A DNA stretch of 9,510 bases from an uncultured Peptococcaceae bacterium (lineage in GTDB: Bacteria > Bacillota > Desulfitobacteriia > Desulfitobacteriales > Syntrophobotulaceae). Where the stretch lies: assembly GCA_937892995.1 (NCBI GenBank), contig CALBJS010000107.1, forward strand, positions 1 through 9,510, written 5' to 3'. Both the position numbers and the translations under genes were made by a program. The notes beneath the pieces are model-generated. The model saw nothing but the letters and a program-made list of their open reading frames with translations. It had not been told where the DNA came from and ran no database searches. Positions 1 to 6,422 of the stretch are shown here, one piece after another; position 1 is the first letter of the stretch; each line of letters starts with the position of its first letter.

Positions 1-4
1 ATAG

Positions 5-388
5 CGCCTAGCTATCCTTGGGTCTCGTGGAGCTGAACTAGGATTATCTCAACCGGCCCAATTCTTCTGGGCCACTGGAGCTCTCTCCAGCTTCCTAGAT
101 AATGCTCCTACCTACCTGGTGTTTATGACAACTGCGGCTAGTTTAGGAGCAACCGAAGGAATAGTAACTACAGTGGGTACCATAGCACCTAAGATGTTAT
201 TGGCAGTTTCTTGTGGAGCTGTATTTATGGGTGCTAACACCTATATTGGTAATGCTCCTAACTTTATGGTACGCTCCATTGCCGAAGAGAATAAAATTAA
301 AATGCCTAGTTTCTTCGGTTATATGGGTTGGTCCTTAGTGTTTTTAATACCTTTATTTGTATTAAACACCTTCCTTTTCTTTCGGTAA
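5..388 (+). CDS. C-terminal part of an ion-transporter-superfamily permease, probably a Na+/H+ antiporter (5' end missing, possible frameshift)
   Basis: About 127 residues of a polytopic inner-membrane transporter are visible. Two related motifs stand out: LDNAPTYLVF near the start and YIGNAPNFMV in the middle. Paired NAP motifs of this kind occur in NhaD/CitMHS-type members of the ion transporter superfamily, whose proteins are usually about 430-460 residues, so roughly the last quarter to third is seen. Hydrophobic segments follow, around MLLAVSCGAVFMG and WSLVFLIPLFVLNTFLFF, ending at TAA 386-388. The family-like sequence LAILGSRGAELG begins at the very edge, but the codon just before it is TAG (2-4). 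Dropping one C from the CC at 7-8 would instead give IALAILGSRG, so a one-base insertion is plausible. There is no credible start nearby; GTG 119 is an internal valine. Substrate (Na+/H+ versus a carboxylate) cannot be settled from this fragment. Confidence 0.72.
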   Translation, partial: RLAILGSRGAELGLSQPAQFFWATGALSSFLDNAPTYLVFMTTAASLGATEGIVTTVGTIAPKMLLAVSCGAVFMGANTYIGNAPNFMVRSIAEENKIKMPSFFGYMGWSLVFLIPLFVLNTFLFFR

Positions 389-463
389 ACCATTCAATTT
401 GTAGATAAGAGATATTTTCTAGATTCTTGAATAATTTTCTTGCTAAAATTGCGTTTAATATGT

Positions 464-505
464 AATTAGTACAAGCGGCAATTATTGCTGCCGCTTGTAC
501 TAATT
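464..505. terminator. Perfect 17-bp stem-loop after the antiporter gene, no U-tract
   Basis: Arms AATTAGTACAAGCGGCA (464-480) and its exact reverse complement (489-505) flank an 8-nt loop. The stem is GC-rich next to the loop and AT-rich at the base. It lies 75 bp after the antiporter stop and is the strongest hairpin in the gap, so a role in 3'-end formation is the simplest guess. However, no T-run follows on either strand, so it is not a canonical intrinsic terminator. It could be an mRNA-stabilising hairpin, a protein-binding palindrome, or a dispersed repeat. Confidence 0.45.
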
Positions 506-564
506 CGAAAAAATCCTTTATTACTTTCCCAAGAAAGATTATCTTTAGTATTTTATACTAGCTA

Positions 565-608
565 GAACGACAGAATTATTCATTAGTCAAGGCTGTCGTT
601 CCCCTTGA
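565..608 (+). other. Two overlapping, mutually exclusive inverted repeats
   Basis: GAACGACAG (565-573) pairs perfectly with CTGTCGTTC (593-601), leaving a 19-nt loop. Inside that loop TCAAGG (587-592) can pair with CCTTGA (603-608), giving a compact hairpin followed by TTTT. The second hairpin loops out the right arm of the first. Only one unpaired base would be left to cross a 9-bp stem, so both cannot form together as a pseudoknot. The element lies upstream of the likely start site of the 679 gene, so it would act on read-through from the left or as DNA. Function unknown; the 587-608 hairpin could be a weak terminator. Confidence 0.35.
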
Positions 609-635
609 TTTTACCGTTTCCAAATAGCTATTAAC

Positions 636-641
636 TATAAT
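636..641 (+). promoter_or_regulatory. Candidate -10 box (TATAAT) for the 679 gene
   Basis: A perfect TATAAT lies 37 bp before the ATG at 679, predicting a start near 648 and a leader of about 30 nt. No good -35 sits at 16-18 bp; TTTACC (610-615) matches 4 of 6 bases but at 20 bp. The strength of the ribosome binding site downstream supports a real transcription unit here. Confidence 0.4.
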
Positions 642-678
642 AGACTAAGTAAATCTTACAGTAAAATAGGAGGACAAT

Positions 679-1020
679 ATGGAAGAAAAAATGTCAAAAT
701 TAAAAGAATATCTTCAAATGGAAACTGAACTCCCCTTTGAAGAATTCAAAGAGTACTATTCAAGTCTGATGGAGCAATTAAATAGTGAATATAATGAGAT
801 GGATCAGCCTACATGTCTTAAGTCTCGTTTCATCTGTAGTATTGTAAAGTCCAATGCAGAAAGTCGATCCCATAAGAATAAAATTAACGGTAAGGCCTTC
901 AAAAAAATGGCATCAAAATGTGGTTTTTGGATGGAGGCAATAGACTATCGTCTGAAGAAAGAAGGCCTAACTCAAGCCAAAATAGAATTAGAAATGAGTG
1001 AAATTAATAATAAAATGTAA
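679..1020 (+). CDS. Hypothetical protein, 113 residues, unrecognised
   Basis: I do not recognise this protein. It starts at ATG 679 with an excellent AGGAGG (668-673) five bases upstream, so it is very probably translated. The product is hydrophilic, rich in Lys and Glu, with no signal peptide or membrane segment, and looks mostly helical. The N-terminal 40 residues are strongly acidic (EEFKEYYSSLMEQLNSEYNE); the middle is basic (SRSHKNKINGKAFKKM); and it has cysteines at 46, 53 and 81. A TATAAT lies upstream and a weak hairpin downstream, so it appears to be a single-gene unit. Size and charge would suit a small cytoplasmic regulatory or nucleic-acid-associated protein, but nothing in the sequence proves a function. 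Base composition resembles its neighbours. Confidence 0.75.
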   Translation: MEEKMSKLKEYLQMETELPFEEFKEYYSSLMEQLNSEYNEMDQPTCLKSRFICSIVKSNAESRSHKNKINGKAFKKMASKCGFWMEAIDYRLKKEGLTQAKIELEMSEINNKM

Positions 1021-1058
1021 GAAATTATTAATCACCTGCAAAAAATACAGTGTTTTAT

Positions 1059-1084
1059 TCCCGGCTCAAAAACGGGATATTTTT
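1059..1084 (+). terminator. Weak hairpin terminator after the 113-residue gene
   Basis: TCCCG (1059-1063) pairs with CGGGA (1073-1077) around a 9-nt loop, followed within two bases by a run of five T (1080-1084). The stem is short but GC-rich and lies 38 bp after the stop, a sensible place for a rho-independent terminator. Confidence 0.45.
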
Positions 1085-1092
1085 AATTATTC

Positions 1093-1119
1093 CCTTAATC
1101 CTCTAATTTGGGGATAAGG
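1093..1119. other. Imperfect 8-bp inverted repeat before the nucleotidyltransferase gene
   Basis: CCTT-A-ATCC (1093-1101) pairs with GGATAAGG (1112-1119) with a single bulged A at 1097 and a 10-nt loop. No T-run follows on the plus strand. It lies upstream of the extended -10 at 1181-1189, so it would not be in the mRNA made from that promoter. Role unknown. Confidence 0.3.
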
Positions 1120-1180
1120 ACCTAGTTCTGCTGTACTTTCTTTATTTGCTCAGGTATTATTAGGGTAATAAAAACTTGTA

Positions 1181-1189
1181 TGTTAAAAT
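1181..1189 (+). promoter_or_regulatory. Extended -10 promoter (TGTTAAAAT) for the DHH-CBS-nucleotidyltransferase gene
   Basis: TG-T-TAAAAT fits an extended -10 (TGnTAtAAT) and predicts a start about 48 bp before the ATG at 1244. No clear -35 lies 17 bp upstream, which extended -10 promoters tolerate. The same 11 bases TATGTTAAAAT recur in the lysA promoter at 6223-6233, there with a good -35, which strengthens this call. Confidence 0.45.
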
Positions 1190-1243
1190 CTTACTTTGCC
1201 TTACGGAATCTAAAGTTAATATTACATTCTTGGGGAATCATAT

Positions 1244-3799
1244 ATGAAAATAATCCTTACTCATCGTTATCCGGATTTCGATGCCCTCGCCTCAATGGTT
1301 GCAGTTCAGAAGATTTATCCCGATGCAGTATTAGTAATTGAGGGAAAATACAGTTCTTTTGTTCAGGATTTTCTTGCCCTGGCTAAAGAACATTTACCTT
1401 ACTATAAATTAAAAGATATCGATATTGATAAAGTTAAAAAAATTATCCTTGTAGATACCTATGAGCTGAGCCGTTCAATAGGTAATAAGGGTATTCTTGA
1501 AATCTTAAGAGATGTTGAGTTGGAAATCTTCGATCATCATCCCTACGCCGGTCCAAAAGATGAAAATATGACAATTGAGATGGTTGGTGCTTGTACGACT
1601 ATTATTGTTGAGAAGATAATGAATAAAGGTCTTAAACTAAGCAGCTTTGATGCAACCCTCTTAGCTCTAGGTATTTATGATGATACAGGAAGTTTACTCT
1701 TTGAAAGCACAACAACCCGCGATCTGCTTGCTGTGGCCTATTTACTTGAGCAGGGGGCCCACCTTGGGGTGATAGCACAATATTTGCGAAAGCCTCTTAC
1801 CCAAGGGCAGATGATAGTTTTCCAACAGCTATTAGATAATGGAATTACAGAAGTATTTGAAAAAACGCCGGTTTATATTTCTTATGCTGAATGTGAGGAA
1901 TATTATAGCGGTCTGGCTTTACTAGCCCAAAGAATAGGAGAAATTGAAAGTGCGGATATCTGGTTTGTTGTAGTTAAGATGGTCAACAGAATATATTTAG
2001 TAGGAAGATCAAGAGGAATCGGTTTTCCAGTCAATAAAATCATGCAAGTCTTTGGGGGAGCAGGTCATGAAAAAGCTGCTTCAGCAGTAATTAAAGATAC
2101 TAATGTTCGTTTCGTAATCCAACGATTGAAGAATGAAATTCTCAAATGGGTAGAAAGGCCCAGTCTTGTTAAAGATATTATGAGCTATCCAGTTAAAACG
2201 GTATTTCCGGATACGACAATGGAACAGGTCAGCAAAATACTCCTAAAATACGGACATACTGGTGTACCGGTCGTGAAAAACAATAACTTAGTTGGCGTGA
2301 TTTCCCGTAGGGATGTAGATAAAGCCTTAAAACACGGCTTGCAACATGCACCTGTAAAGGGGTTTATGACTAAAGAGGTGGTGTCGGTCAATCCCGAAGA
2401 AAGCTGGGAAGAAATTCAAAAGCTAATGGTCTTATATGATATTGGTAGACTTCCAGTAGTCGAAAATGGTCAATTAGTGGGAATAGTGTCTAGATCGGAT
2501 GTGTTACGTTTAGTTTATGGTAGTGTTATCCCTACAACAAGTGAACTAGCCAGGGAAAGAAGTATGGCTAGACGAGAAGATATTTTAGACCGGATTCAAC
2601 GGCTTCCTGAAAAAGTGCAGCATGTTCTGGGTGTGGTCAAAGATTTATCTTCGAGCATGGATTGTGCGGTCTATCTTGTCGGAGGATTTGTCAGGGATTT
2701 ATTACTTGAAGTTCCATCTACTGATCTAGATATCGTAATAGAAGGTGAAAGCTTAAGTTTTGCCGAAAATCTAAACCAAAAATTATGCTCATCTAAATTA
2801 ACCTTACATAGCTCTTTTGGAACTGCTCACCTTGAGTTGAATGATGGTACTCATCTTGATATAGCCGGATCTAGGAGGGAGGATTATGATTTTCCCGGTG
2901 CTTTACCTACTGTAGAAAAGTCTACTTTAAAAGAAGATTTGTTTCGAAGGGATTTTACTATTAATGCCATGGCTCTATGCCTAAATGAAAGTTGCTTTGG
3001 AGAAATCATAGACTACTATGGCGGATTTCGTGATTTACAACAAAAAGAAATTCGCTTTCTCCATAATCTCAGTTTTATTGAGGATCCGACCCGTATTCTT
3101 AGGGCTATAAGGTTTGCAGGGCGCTACGGATTTAAGTTAGCTAAAATCACTAGAGATGCTATAGTTACGGCCTTAGAAGCTCAGGTGTTCGCCAATGTAA
3201 GCCCTGAAAGATTTACCGAAGAAATTCTACTTATCTATAATGAACCGAATTATCAGGCAATGGGGGAGAAGTTAATTGAATACGGGGTATTTGGCAGTTG
3301 GTTTAAATTTGATTTACCTTGGAATTATAGTATCCAAGAAGGTGAAGAAAAACAGTGGCCCTTAGAGAAACGATGGTTAGTTAGTATAAAAGATATTGAT
3401 AACCTTGGAATTAATAAGATCCTAGAGCAATTAACGCTTAACAAACCTCTTCATAAGATTACTTTGGAATACCTGCGTCTACGCGAGGATCTTAAGCCGG
3501 GGATCTTAAGCCCGAGCAAGATAGATGAATTACTCTCCGGTGTTCCCGAAGTATTGATCCAAGTACTCTTATATCAAGATGAATTTGCACAGGTCTTAAA
3601 ACAGTATATAATAGCTTTGTCTGAAGTAAACATGAAGATAACCGGGGGTAAGCTTATTCAATTAGGTTTTAAGGAAGGACCAATCATAGGGAAAATATTG
3701 AGGCAGATCCGTAACCTCTGGCTTGAAGGTAGAATAAGAACTCCTGCTGAAGAAGAGAAGTTTATTGAGGGGTTATTAAATTCGAAAAATGAAGGCTAG
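1244..3799 (+). CDS. DHH phosphoesterase / CBS pair / tRNA nucleotidyltransferase (CCA- or A-adding) fusion
   Basis: An 851-residue cytoplasmic protein with three modules. Residues 1-300 are a DHH/DHHA1 phosphoesterase: HRYPDFDALAS (7-17), LVDTYE (69-74), the DHHP signature (97-100), YDDTG (145-149) and GGAGH (271-275) are all intact, so the metal site looks functional. Residues about 308-426 are two CBS domains (VKDIMSYPV... and VKGFMTKEVV...), normally adenine-nucleotide sensors. Residues about 474-851 are a class II nucleotidyltransferase: GGFVRD (480-485), catalytic D494 and D496 (DLD), RRDFTINA (568-575), and the nucleotide-selecting EDxxR at 613-617. This half adds CCA, or only part of it, to tRNA 3' ends. 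Similar fusions are known in Aquifex and other bacteria, where CC- and A-addition can be split between two enzymes; the sequence alone does not say which activity this has. The DHH half may be an exonuclease or oligonucleotide phosphatase. The start ATG has only a modest GGGGA (1232-1236) ribosome binding site. Confidence 0.93.
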   Translation: MKIILTHRYPDFDALASMVAVQKIYPDAVLVIEGKYSSFVQDFLALAKEHLPYYKLKDIDIDKVKKIILVDTYELSRSIGNKGILEILRDVELEIFDHHPYAGPKDENMTIEMVGACTTIIVEKIMNKGLKLSSFDATLLALGIYDDTGSLLFESTTTRDLLAVAYLLEQGAHLGVIAQYLRKPLTQGQMIVFQQLLDNGITEVFEKTPVYISYAECEEYYSGLALLAQRIGEIESADIWFVVVKMVNRIYLVGRSRGIGFPVNKIMQVFGGAGHEKAASAVIKDTNVRFVIQRLKNEILKWVERPSLVKDIMSYPVKTVFPDTTMEQVSKILLKYGHTGVPVVKNNNLVGVISRRDVDKALKHGLQHAPVKGFMTKEVVSVNPEESWEEIQKLMVLYDIGRLPVVENGQLVGIVSRSDVLRLVYGSVIPTTSELARERSMARREDILDRIQRLPEKVQHVLGVVKDLSSSMDCAVYLVGGFVRDLLLEVPSTDLDIVIEGESLSFAENLNQKLCSSKLTLHSSFGTAHLELNDGTHLDIAGSRREDYDFPGALPTVEKSTLKEDLFRRDFTINAMALCLNESCFGEIIDYYGGFRDLQQKEIRFLHNLSFIEDPTRILRAIRFAGRYGFKLAKITRDAIVTALEAQVFANVSPERFTEEILLIYNEPNYQAMGEKLIEYGVFGSWFKFDLPWNYSIQEGEEKQWPLEKRWLVSIKDIDNLGINKILEQLTLNKPLHKITLEYLRLREDLKPGILSPSKIDELLSGVPEVLIQVLLYQDEFAQVLKQYIIALSEVNMKITGGKLIQLGFKEGPIIGKILRQIRNLWLEGRIRTPAEEEKFIEGLLNSKNEG

Positions 3800-3892
3800 A
3801 ATAAAAATCCCGAACTATTCGTAGTTATTCTGTACACAGAAATAAATATTCCATTTTTTATTCAAATCTAATTCCAGAAGGGAGTAATAAAC
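3800..3892 (+). other. Short leader of trpS with small dyads; no T-box
   Basis: The 93-bp gap contains AACTA-TTCG-TAGTT (3813-3826), a 5-bp stem closed by a TTCG tetraloop, and the dyad TTCTGT-AC-ACAGAA (3828-3841). Neither is followed by a T-run. The gap is far too short for a T-box leader and I see no clear promoter in it, so trpS may be read from the upstream promoter. Confidence 0.35.
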
Positions 3893-4873
3893 TTGAAAAA
3901 AAGGATCTTAAGCGGTATGCGCCCCACAGGCTCTCTCCATATAGGACATTTAAGCGTGCTTCAGAATTGGGCAGCACTACAGGATGAATACGAATGCTAT
4001 TTTTCAATAGCCGATTGGCATGCCTTAACGACAGGGTATGAGAAGAAGGTAGACTATAAAGAGTTAATAAGGGAAATGACTTTAGATTGGCTTAGTGTGG
4101 GTATTGATCCACAAAAAAGTGCAATCTTCATTCAATCTCAAGTTAAAGAACATGCTGAATTACATTTGTTATTCTCTATGTTCACACCAATATCGTGGTT
4201 GGAAAGGGTTCCTACCTATAAAGACCAGCTTCAACAACTAGGTCTAGGTGGCGAGGGAAAAGACCTTCATACTTATGGTTTTCTAGGTTACCCTTTGCTA
4301 CAGGCAGCAGATATTCTTATTTATAAAGCAACTGCTGTTCCAGTTGGGGAAGATCAGATTCCACATATTGAGCTTAGTCGTGAGGTTGCCCGTAAATTTA
4401 ATTATCTCTACGAAAGCGTTTTTCCTGAACCACAGGCATTGATCGGAAAAGTACCACTCCTTCCTGGAGTTGATGGTCGCAAGATGAGTAAAAGTTATAA
4501 TAATACAGTTTCCCTCACTGCCTCTACTGAAGAAATTGGTTCGAAGGTAAGACTAATGATTACCGATCCTCAAAGAATTCGCAAGGATGACCCAGGACAT
4601 CCTGAAGTTTGTGTTGTATCGAAATTCCATAAGATTTATTCCCCAGATACTCAAAGAATAGAAGAAGAATGCGTTGCTGGAAAAATTGGGTGTGTTGCTT
4701 GTAAGAAGTATCTAGCTGAGAACATAGACAAAGTCCTTGCCCCTTATCGAGAAAGAAGGAAATATTGGGAAGTAGAAGGTAAAGTTGAACAGGTTCTCTT
4801 AGAGGGTGCTGAAAAATCCAGAAAAACAGTTGCTCAAACTATGAATGAAGTGCGTGAAGCGATGGGTATCTGA
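3893..4873 (+). CDS. trpS: Tryptophanyl-tRNA synthetase with a probable Fe-S-type cysteine motif
   Basis: This class Ic synthetase charges tRNA-Trp with tryptophan using ATP in the cytoplasm. The 326 residues match the usual bacterial length. The Rossmann fold opens with GMRPTGSLHIGH, HIGH being at 16-19; the GEDQ stretch is at 152-155 and KMSKS at 197-201. TTG 3893 is chosen as start because AGAAGGGAG (3876-3884) sits eight bases upstream, and beginning at the next ATG (Met9) would delete the first beta strand. Unusual feature: Cys240, Cys260, Cys267 and Cys270, spaced C-x19-C-x6-C-x2-C, in the anticodon-binding half. Thermotoga maritima TrpRS carries a [4Fe-4S] cluster on C-x22-C-x6-C-x2-C as I recall it, so a cluster here is a reasonable inference. 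The TGA stop overlaps the scpA start by one base. No T-box leader is present. Confidence 0.96.
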   Translation: MKKRILSGMRPTGSLHIGHLSVLQNWAALQDEYECYFSIADWHALTTGYEKKVDYKELIREMTLDWLSVGIDPQKSAIFIQSQVKEHAELHLLFSMFTPISWLERVPTYKDQLQQLGLGGEGKDLHTYGFLGYPLLQAADILIYKATAVPVGEDQIPHIELSREVARKFNYLYESVFPEPQALIGKVPLLPGVDGRKMSKSYNNTVSLTASTEEIGSKVRLMITDPQRIRKDDPGHPEVCVVSKFHKIYSPDTQRIEEECVAGKIGCVACKKYLAENIDKVLAPYRERRKYWEVEGKVEQVLLEGAEKSRKTVAQTMNEVREAMGI

Positions 4874-5649
4874 TGGAAACCAAAAGGCAAGCCCCTTATG
4901 TTGAACTTCCAATATTCCAAGGGCCATTGGATCTGCTTTTACATTTAATTCAACAAAATAAAGTAGATATTTATCAGATACCTATAGCTAAGATTGCGGA
5001 TCAATTTATTGCGACTGTTAAGGAAATGGAAGCTCTTGATATGGATATTACTTCTGAGTTTTTAGTTCTAGCGGCTCAATTATTATATTTAAAATCTCGT
5101 CAATTACTTCCCAAACCACAAAAGTCAGAAGAAGAGATCCAGCTTGAAGAAGAACTCAAACGGGATCTGGTAGAAAGGCTGATAACCTATAGAGCCTTTA
5201 AGAATATTGCCGCGTACCTAAATACCAAAGAACAATCCTCTGGTAACAAATACTTTAGGCAAATTGATTTCGAAGAAATTCTTGCTAGGCTAAAACCCCC
5301 TGATCCTCTATATGGGATTGAGATAAGAGATTTAACTCAAGCCTTTAACTCTGTAATTGCAAGAATAGAGAAAGGTGAAGATATCCCACTCTATGTCCAA
5401 GCGGAGGAAATTCCTGTAGAGTTGATGATAACTGACATAATGAGAAGAATGATTTTAAATCCTAGGGGAATGAGATTTACACAATTACTGAGATATAGAT
5501 CTAAGGTTGAGATAGTGGTAGCATTTATAGCCTTGCTTGAATTGCTTAAAGATGGGAAGATTAAGGCAGAGCAAAGCGAGAATACAAAGGATATATTTTT
5601 AGTTCCGACTGAGAAAGCTTGGGATTTTGCTAATGAGGAGTCGGTATGA
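4873..5649 (+). CDS. scpA: Segregation and condensation protein A
   Basis: ScpA is the kleisin that bridges the two heads of the SMC dimer and recruits ScpB, forming the condensin that loads near the origin and helps chromosome segregation. The 258 residues are typical in length. The diagnostic N-terminal block FQGPLDLLLHLIQQNKVDI (15-33) is followed by the helical SMC-neck-binding region ending in LLYLKSRQLLPKP (70-82), an acidic linker (85-100), a variable middle, and a C-terminal winged-helix region (about 180-250) that would contact the SMC head cap. The start ATG overlaps the trpS stop in TGATG (4871-4875) and has no good Shine-Dalgarno of its own, implying translational coupling to trpS. 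Its stop overlaps scpB by four bases. Identification is firm. Confidence 0.95.
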   Translation: METKRQAPYVELPIFQGPLDLLLHLIQQNKVDIYQIPIAKIADQFIATVKEMEALDMDITSEFLVLAAQLLYLKSRQLLPKPQKSEEEIQLEEELKRDLVERLITYRAFKNIAAYLNTKEQSSGNKYFRQIDFEEILARLKPPDPLYGIEIRDLTQAFNSVIARIEKGEDIPLYVQAEEIPVELMITDIMRRMILNPRGMRFTQLLRYRSKVEIVVAFIALLELLKDGKIKAEQSENTKDIFLVPTEKAWDFANEESV

Positions 5650-6194
5650 TGTTGTTTCGGGATATGGAAATTGCTGCCTTGGAGGCCTTGTTGTTTGTTG
5701 CCAAAGAACCGTTAAGCATTTCGAAGATTGCAGAGATTCTAGAAGTTACTTTGAAGAACGTTAGGGAGCTTATTGAAGTTCTTCAAGAACGATATGATTC
5801 AACTTCCAGTGGCCTTGTTCTAATAGAATTAGATAATAGTTTTCGTTTAGGAACCAAACCGGAAATGGCTCGATATATTGAAATTCTCTACAAACAACCA
5901 TCTCAGATACTTTCTAATGCAGCATTAGAAGTGTTGTCGATAATCGCCTATAAGCAACCTATCACCAGAGGGGAAATAGACTTTATCCGAGGAGTTCAGT
6001 CAGAGCGGGCTTTAGCTACACTAGTAGACAAAGGACTTGTTAAAGAAATTGGTCGTAAAAATGGTCCAGGAAGACCGATACTCTATGGAACCACTGAAGA
6101 ATTTCTACTGCACTTTGGTTTGAAATCACTAAATGAACTGCCCAAACTTGATAGTCTGAATGATTTGCAAAAGGATGATATTTATTCTAGTTAA
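5646..6194 (+). CDS. scpB: Segregation and condensation protein B
   Basis: ScpB dimerises and binds the middle of ScpA in the SMC-ScpAB condensin. The 182-residue protein shows two winged-helix domains: the first about 5-85 (ALEALLFVAKEPLSISKIAEIL), the second about 90-160 with the family signature ALEVLSIIAYKQPITRGEI (93-111), then RGVQSERAL and the conserved GRKNGPGRPILYGTT turn, followed by FLLHFGLKSLNELP. The start ATG at 5646 forms an ATGA overlap with the scpA stop; a second in-frame ATG at 5649 is also possible. GAGGAG (5635-5640) lies 5 or 8 bases upstream respectively. Co-production with ScpA in fixed ratio is the likely purpose of the overlap. The gene stops only 10 bp before the -35 box of lysA. 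Confidence 0.95.
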   Translation: MMLFRDMEIAALEALLFVAKEPLSISKIAEILEVTLKNVRELIEVLQERYDSTSSGLVLIELDNSFRLGTKPEMARYIEILYKQPSQILSNAALEVLSIIAYKQPITRGEIDFIRGVQSERALATLVDKGLVKEIGRKNGPGRPILYGTTEEFLLHFGLKSLNELPKLDSLNDLQKDDIYSS

Positions 6195-6204
6195 TCTTAG
6201 CAAG

Positions 6205-6233
6205 TTGAAATATCTTAAGTACTATGTTAAAAT
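6205..6233 (+). promoter_or_regulatory. Promoter of the lysA unit
   Basis: TTGAAA (6205-6210), 5 of 6 to the -35 consensus, stands exactly 17 bp from TAAAAT (6228-6233), which also has the upstream TG (6225-6226) of an extended -10. Predicted start is near 6240, about 20 nt before the riboswitch P1 stem. This is the best sigma-A promoter in the window. Confidence 0.75.
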
Positions 6234-6258
6234 TATGTGTAATTTTTATTTATCTAAA

Positions 6259-6422
6259 GGATAGAGGTGCGGTTATTAACAGTAGGTATTCAGAGATGGC
6301 AATCGAAGAAGAATACTGAAAGGAATAACTGCCGAAGCTAAGGTCCGAGCCAGGGACTCAGCTGGGCTTATACTGAAATAGTATGAGACTGTCACTTCTG
6401 TTACGGGGGTGAAGCACTATCC
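6259..6422 (+). promoter_or_regulatory. Lysine riboswitch aptamer (L-box)
   Basis: The leader RNA carries conserved L-box blocks in order: AGAGGTGCG (6263-6271), GCCGAAG (6331-6337), CAGCTGG (6359-6365), GACTGTCAC (6387-6395) and GTGAAGCACTATCC (6409-6422). Visible helices: P1 GGATAG (6259-6264) with CTATCC (6417-6422); P2 GTTATT (6272-6277) with AATAAC (6324-6329), extended by GTATTC (6286-6291) with GAATAC (6311-6316); a 7-bp hairpin 6367-6373/6381-6387; and TCAC (6392-6395) with GTGA (6409-6412). This is a five-helix junction as expected for the family. It binds free lysine and sits directly upstream of a lysine-synthesis gene, which matches the usual feedback design. Confidence 0.93.

Larger units (their letters stand above)
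389..678. other. Non-coding stretch with inverted repeats and a promoter
   Basis: These 290 bases hold no convincing gene. They contain a perfect 17-bp inverted repeat (464-505), a second inverted-repeat region with two alternative pairings (565-608), and the promoter and ribosome binding site of the gene starting at 679. Each is listed separately. The rest is AT-rich sequence with no pattern I recognise. Confidence 0.6.

Noticed and set aside
119..388. An 89-residue small membrane protein starting at GTG 119
   Set aside because: The frame continues upstream with the family sequence including LDNAPTY, so GTG 119 is an internal valine of a longer transporter.
565..608. H-type pseudoknot
   Set aside because: Only one base (602) would have to span a 9-bp stem, which is sterically not feasible; the two stems are treated as alternatives.
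2185..2391. 68-residue minus-strand open frame inside the nucleotidyltransferase fusion
   Set aside because: It lies antisense within the CBS-coding part of a firmly identified gene, has no ribosome binding site of note and no recognisable product.
3828..3841. TTCTGT-AC-ACAGAA dyad as a repressor operator
   Set aside because: A 6-bp dyad is expected by chance in AT-rich gaps, and there is no nearby promoter or regulator to tie it to.
3800..3892. T-box leader for trpS
   Set aside because: The gap is only 93 bp, with no specifier loop, no TGGNACCGCG block and no terminator.
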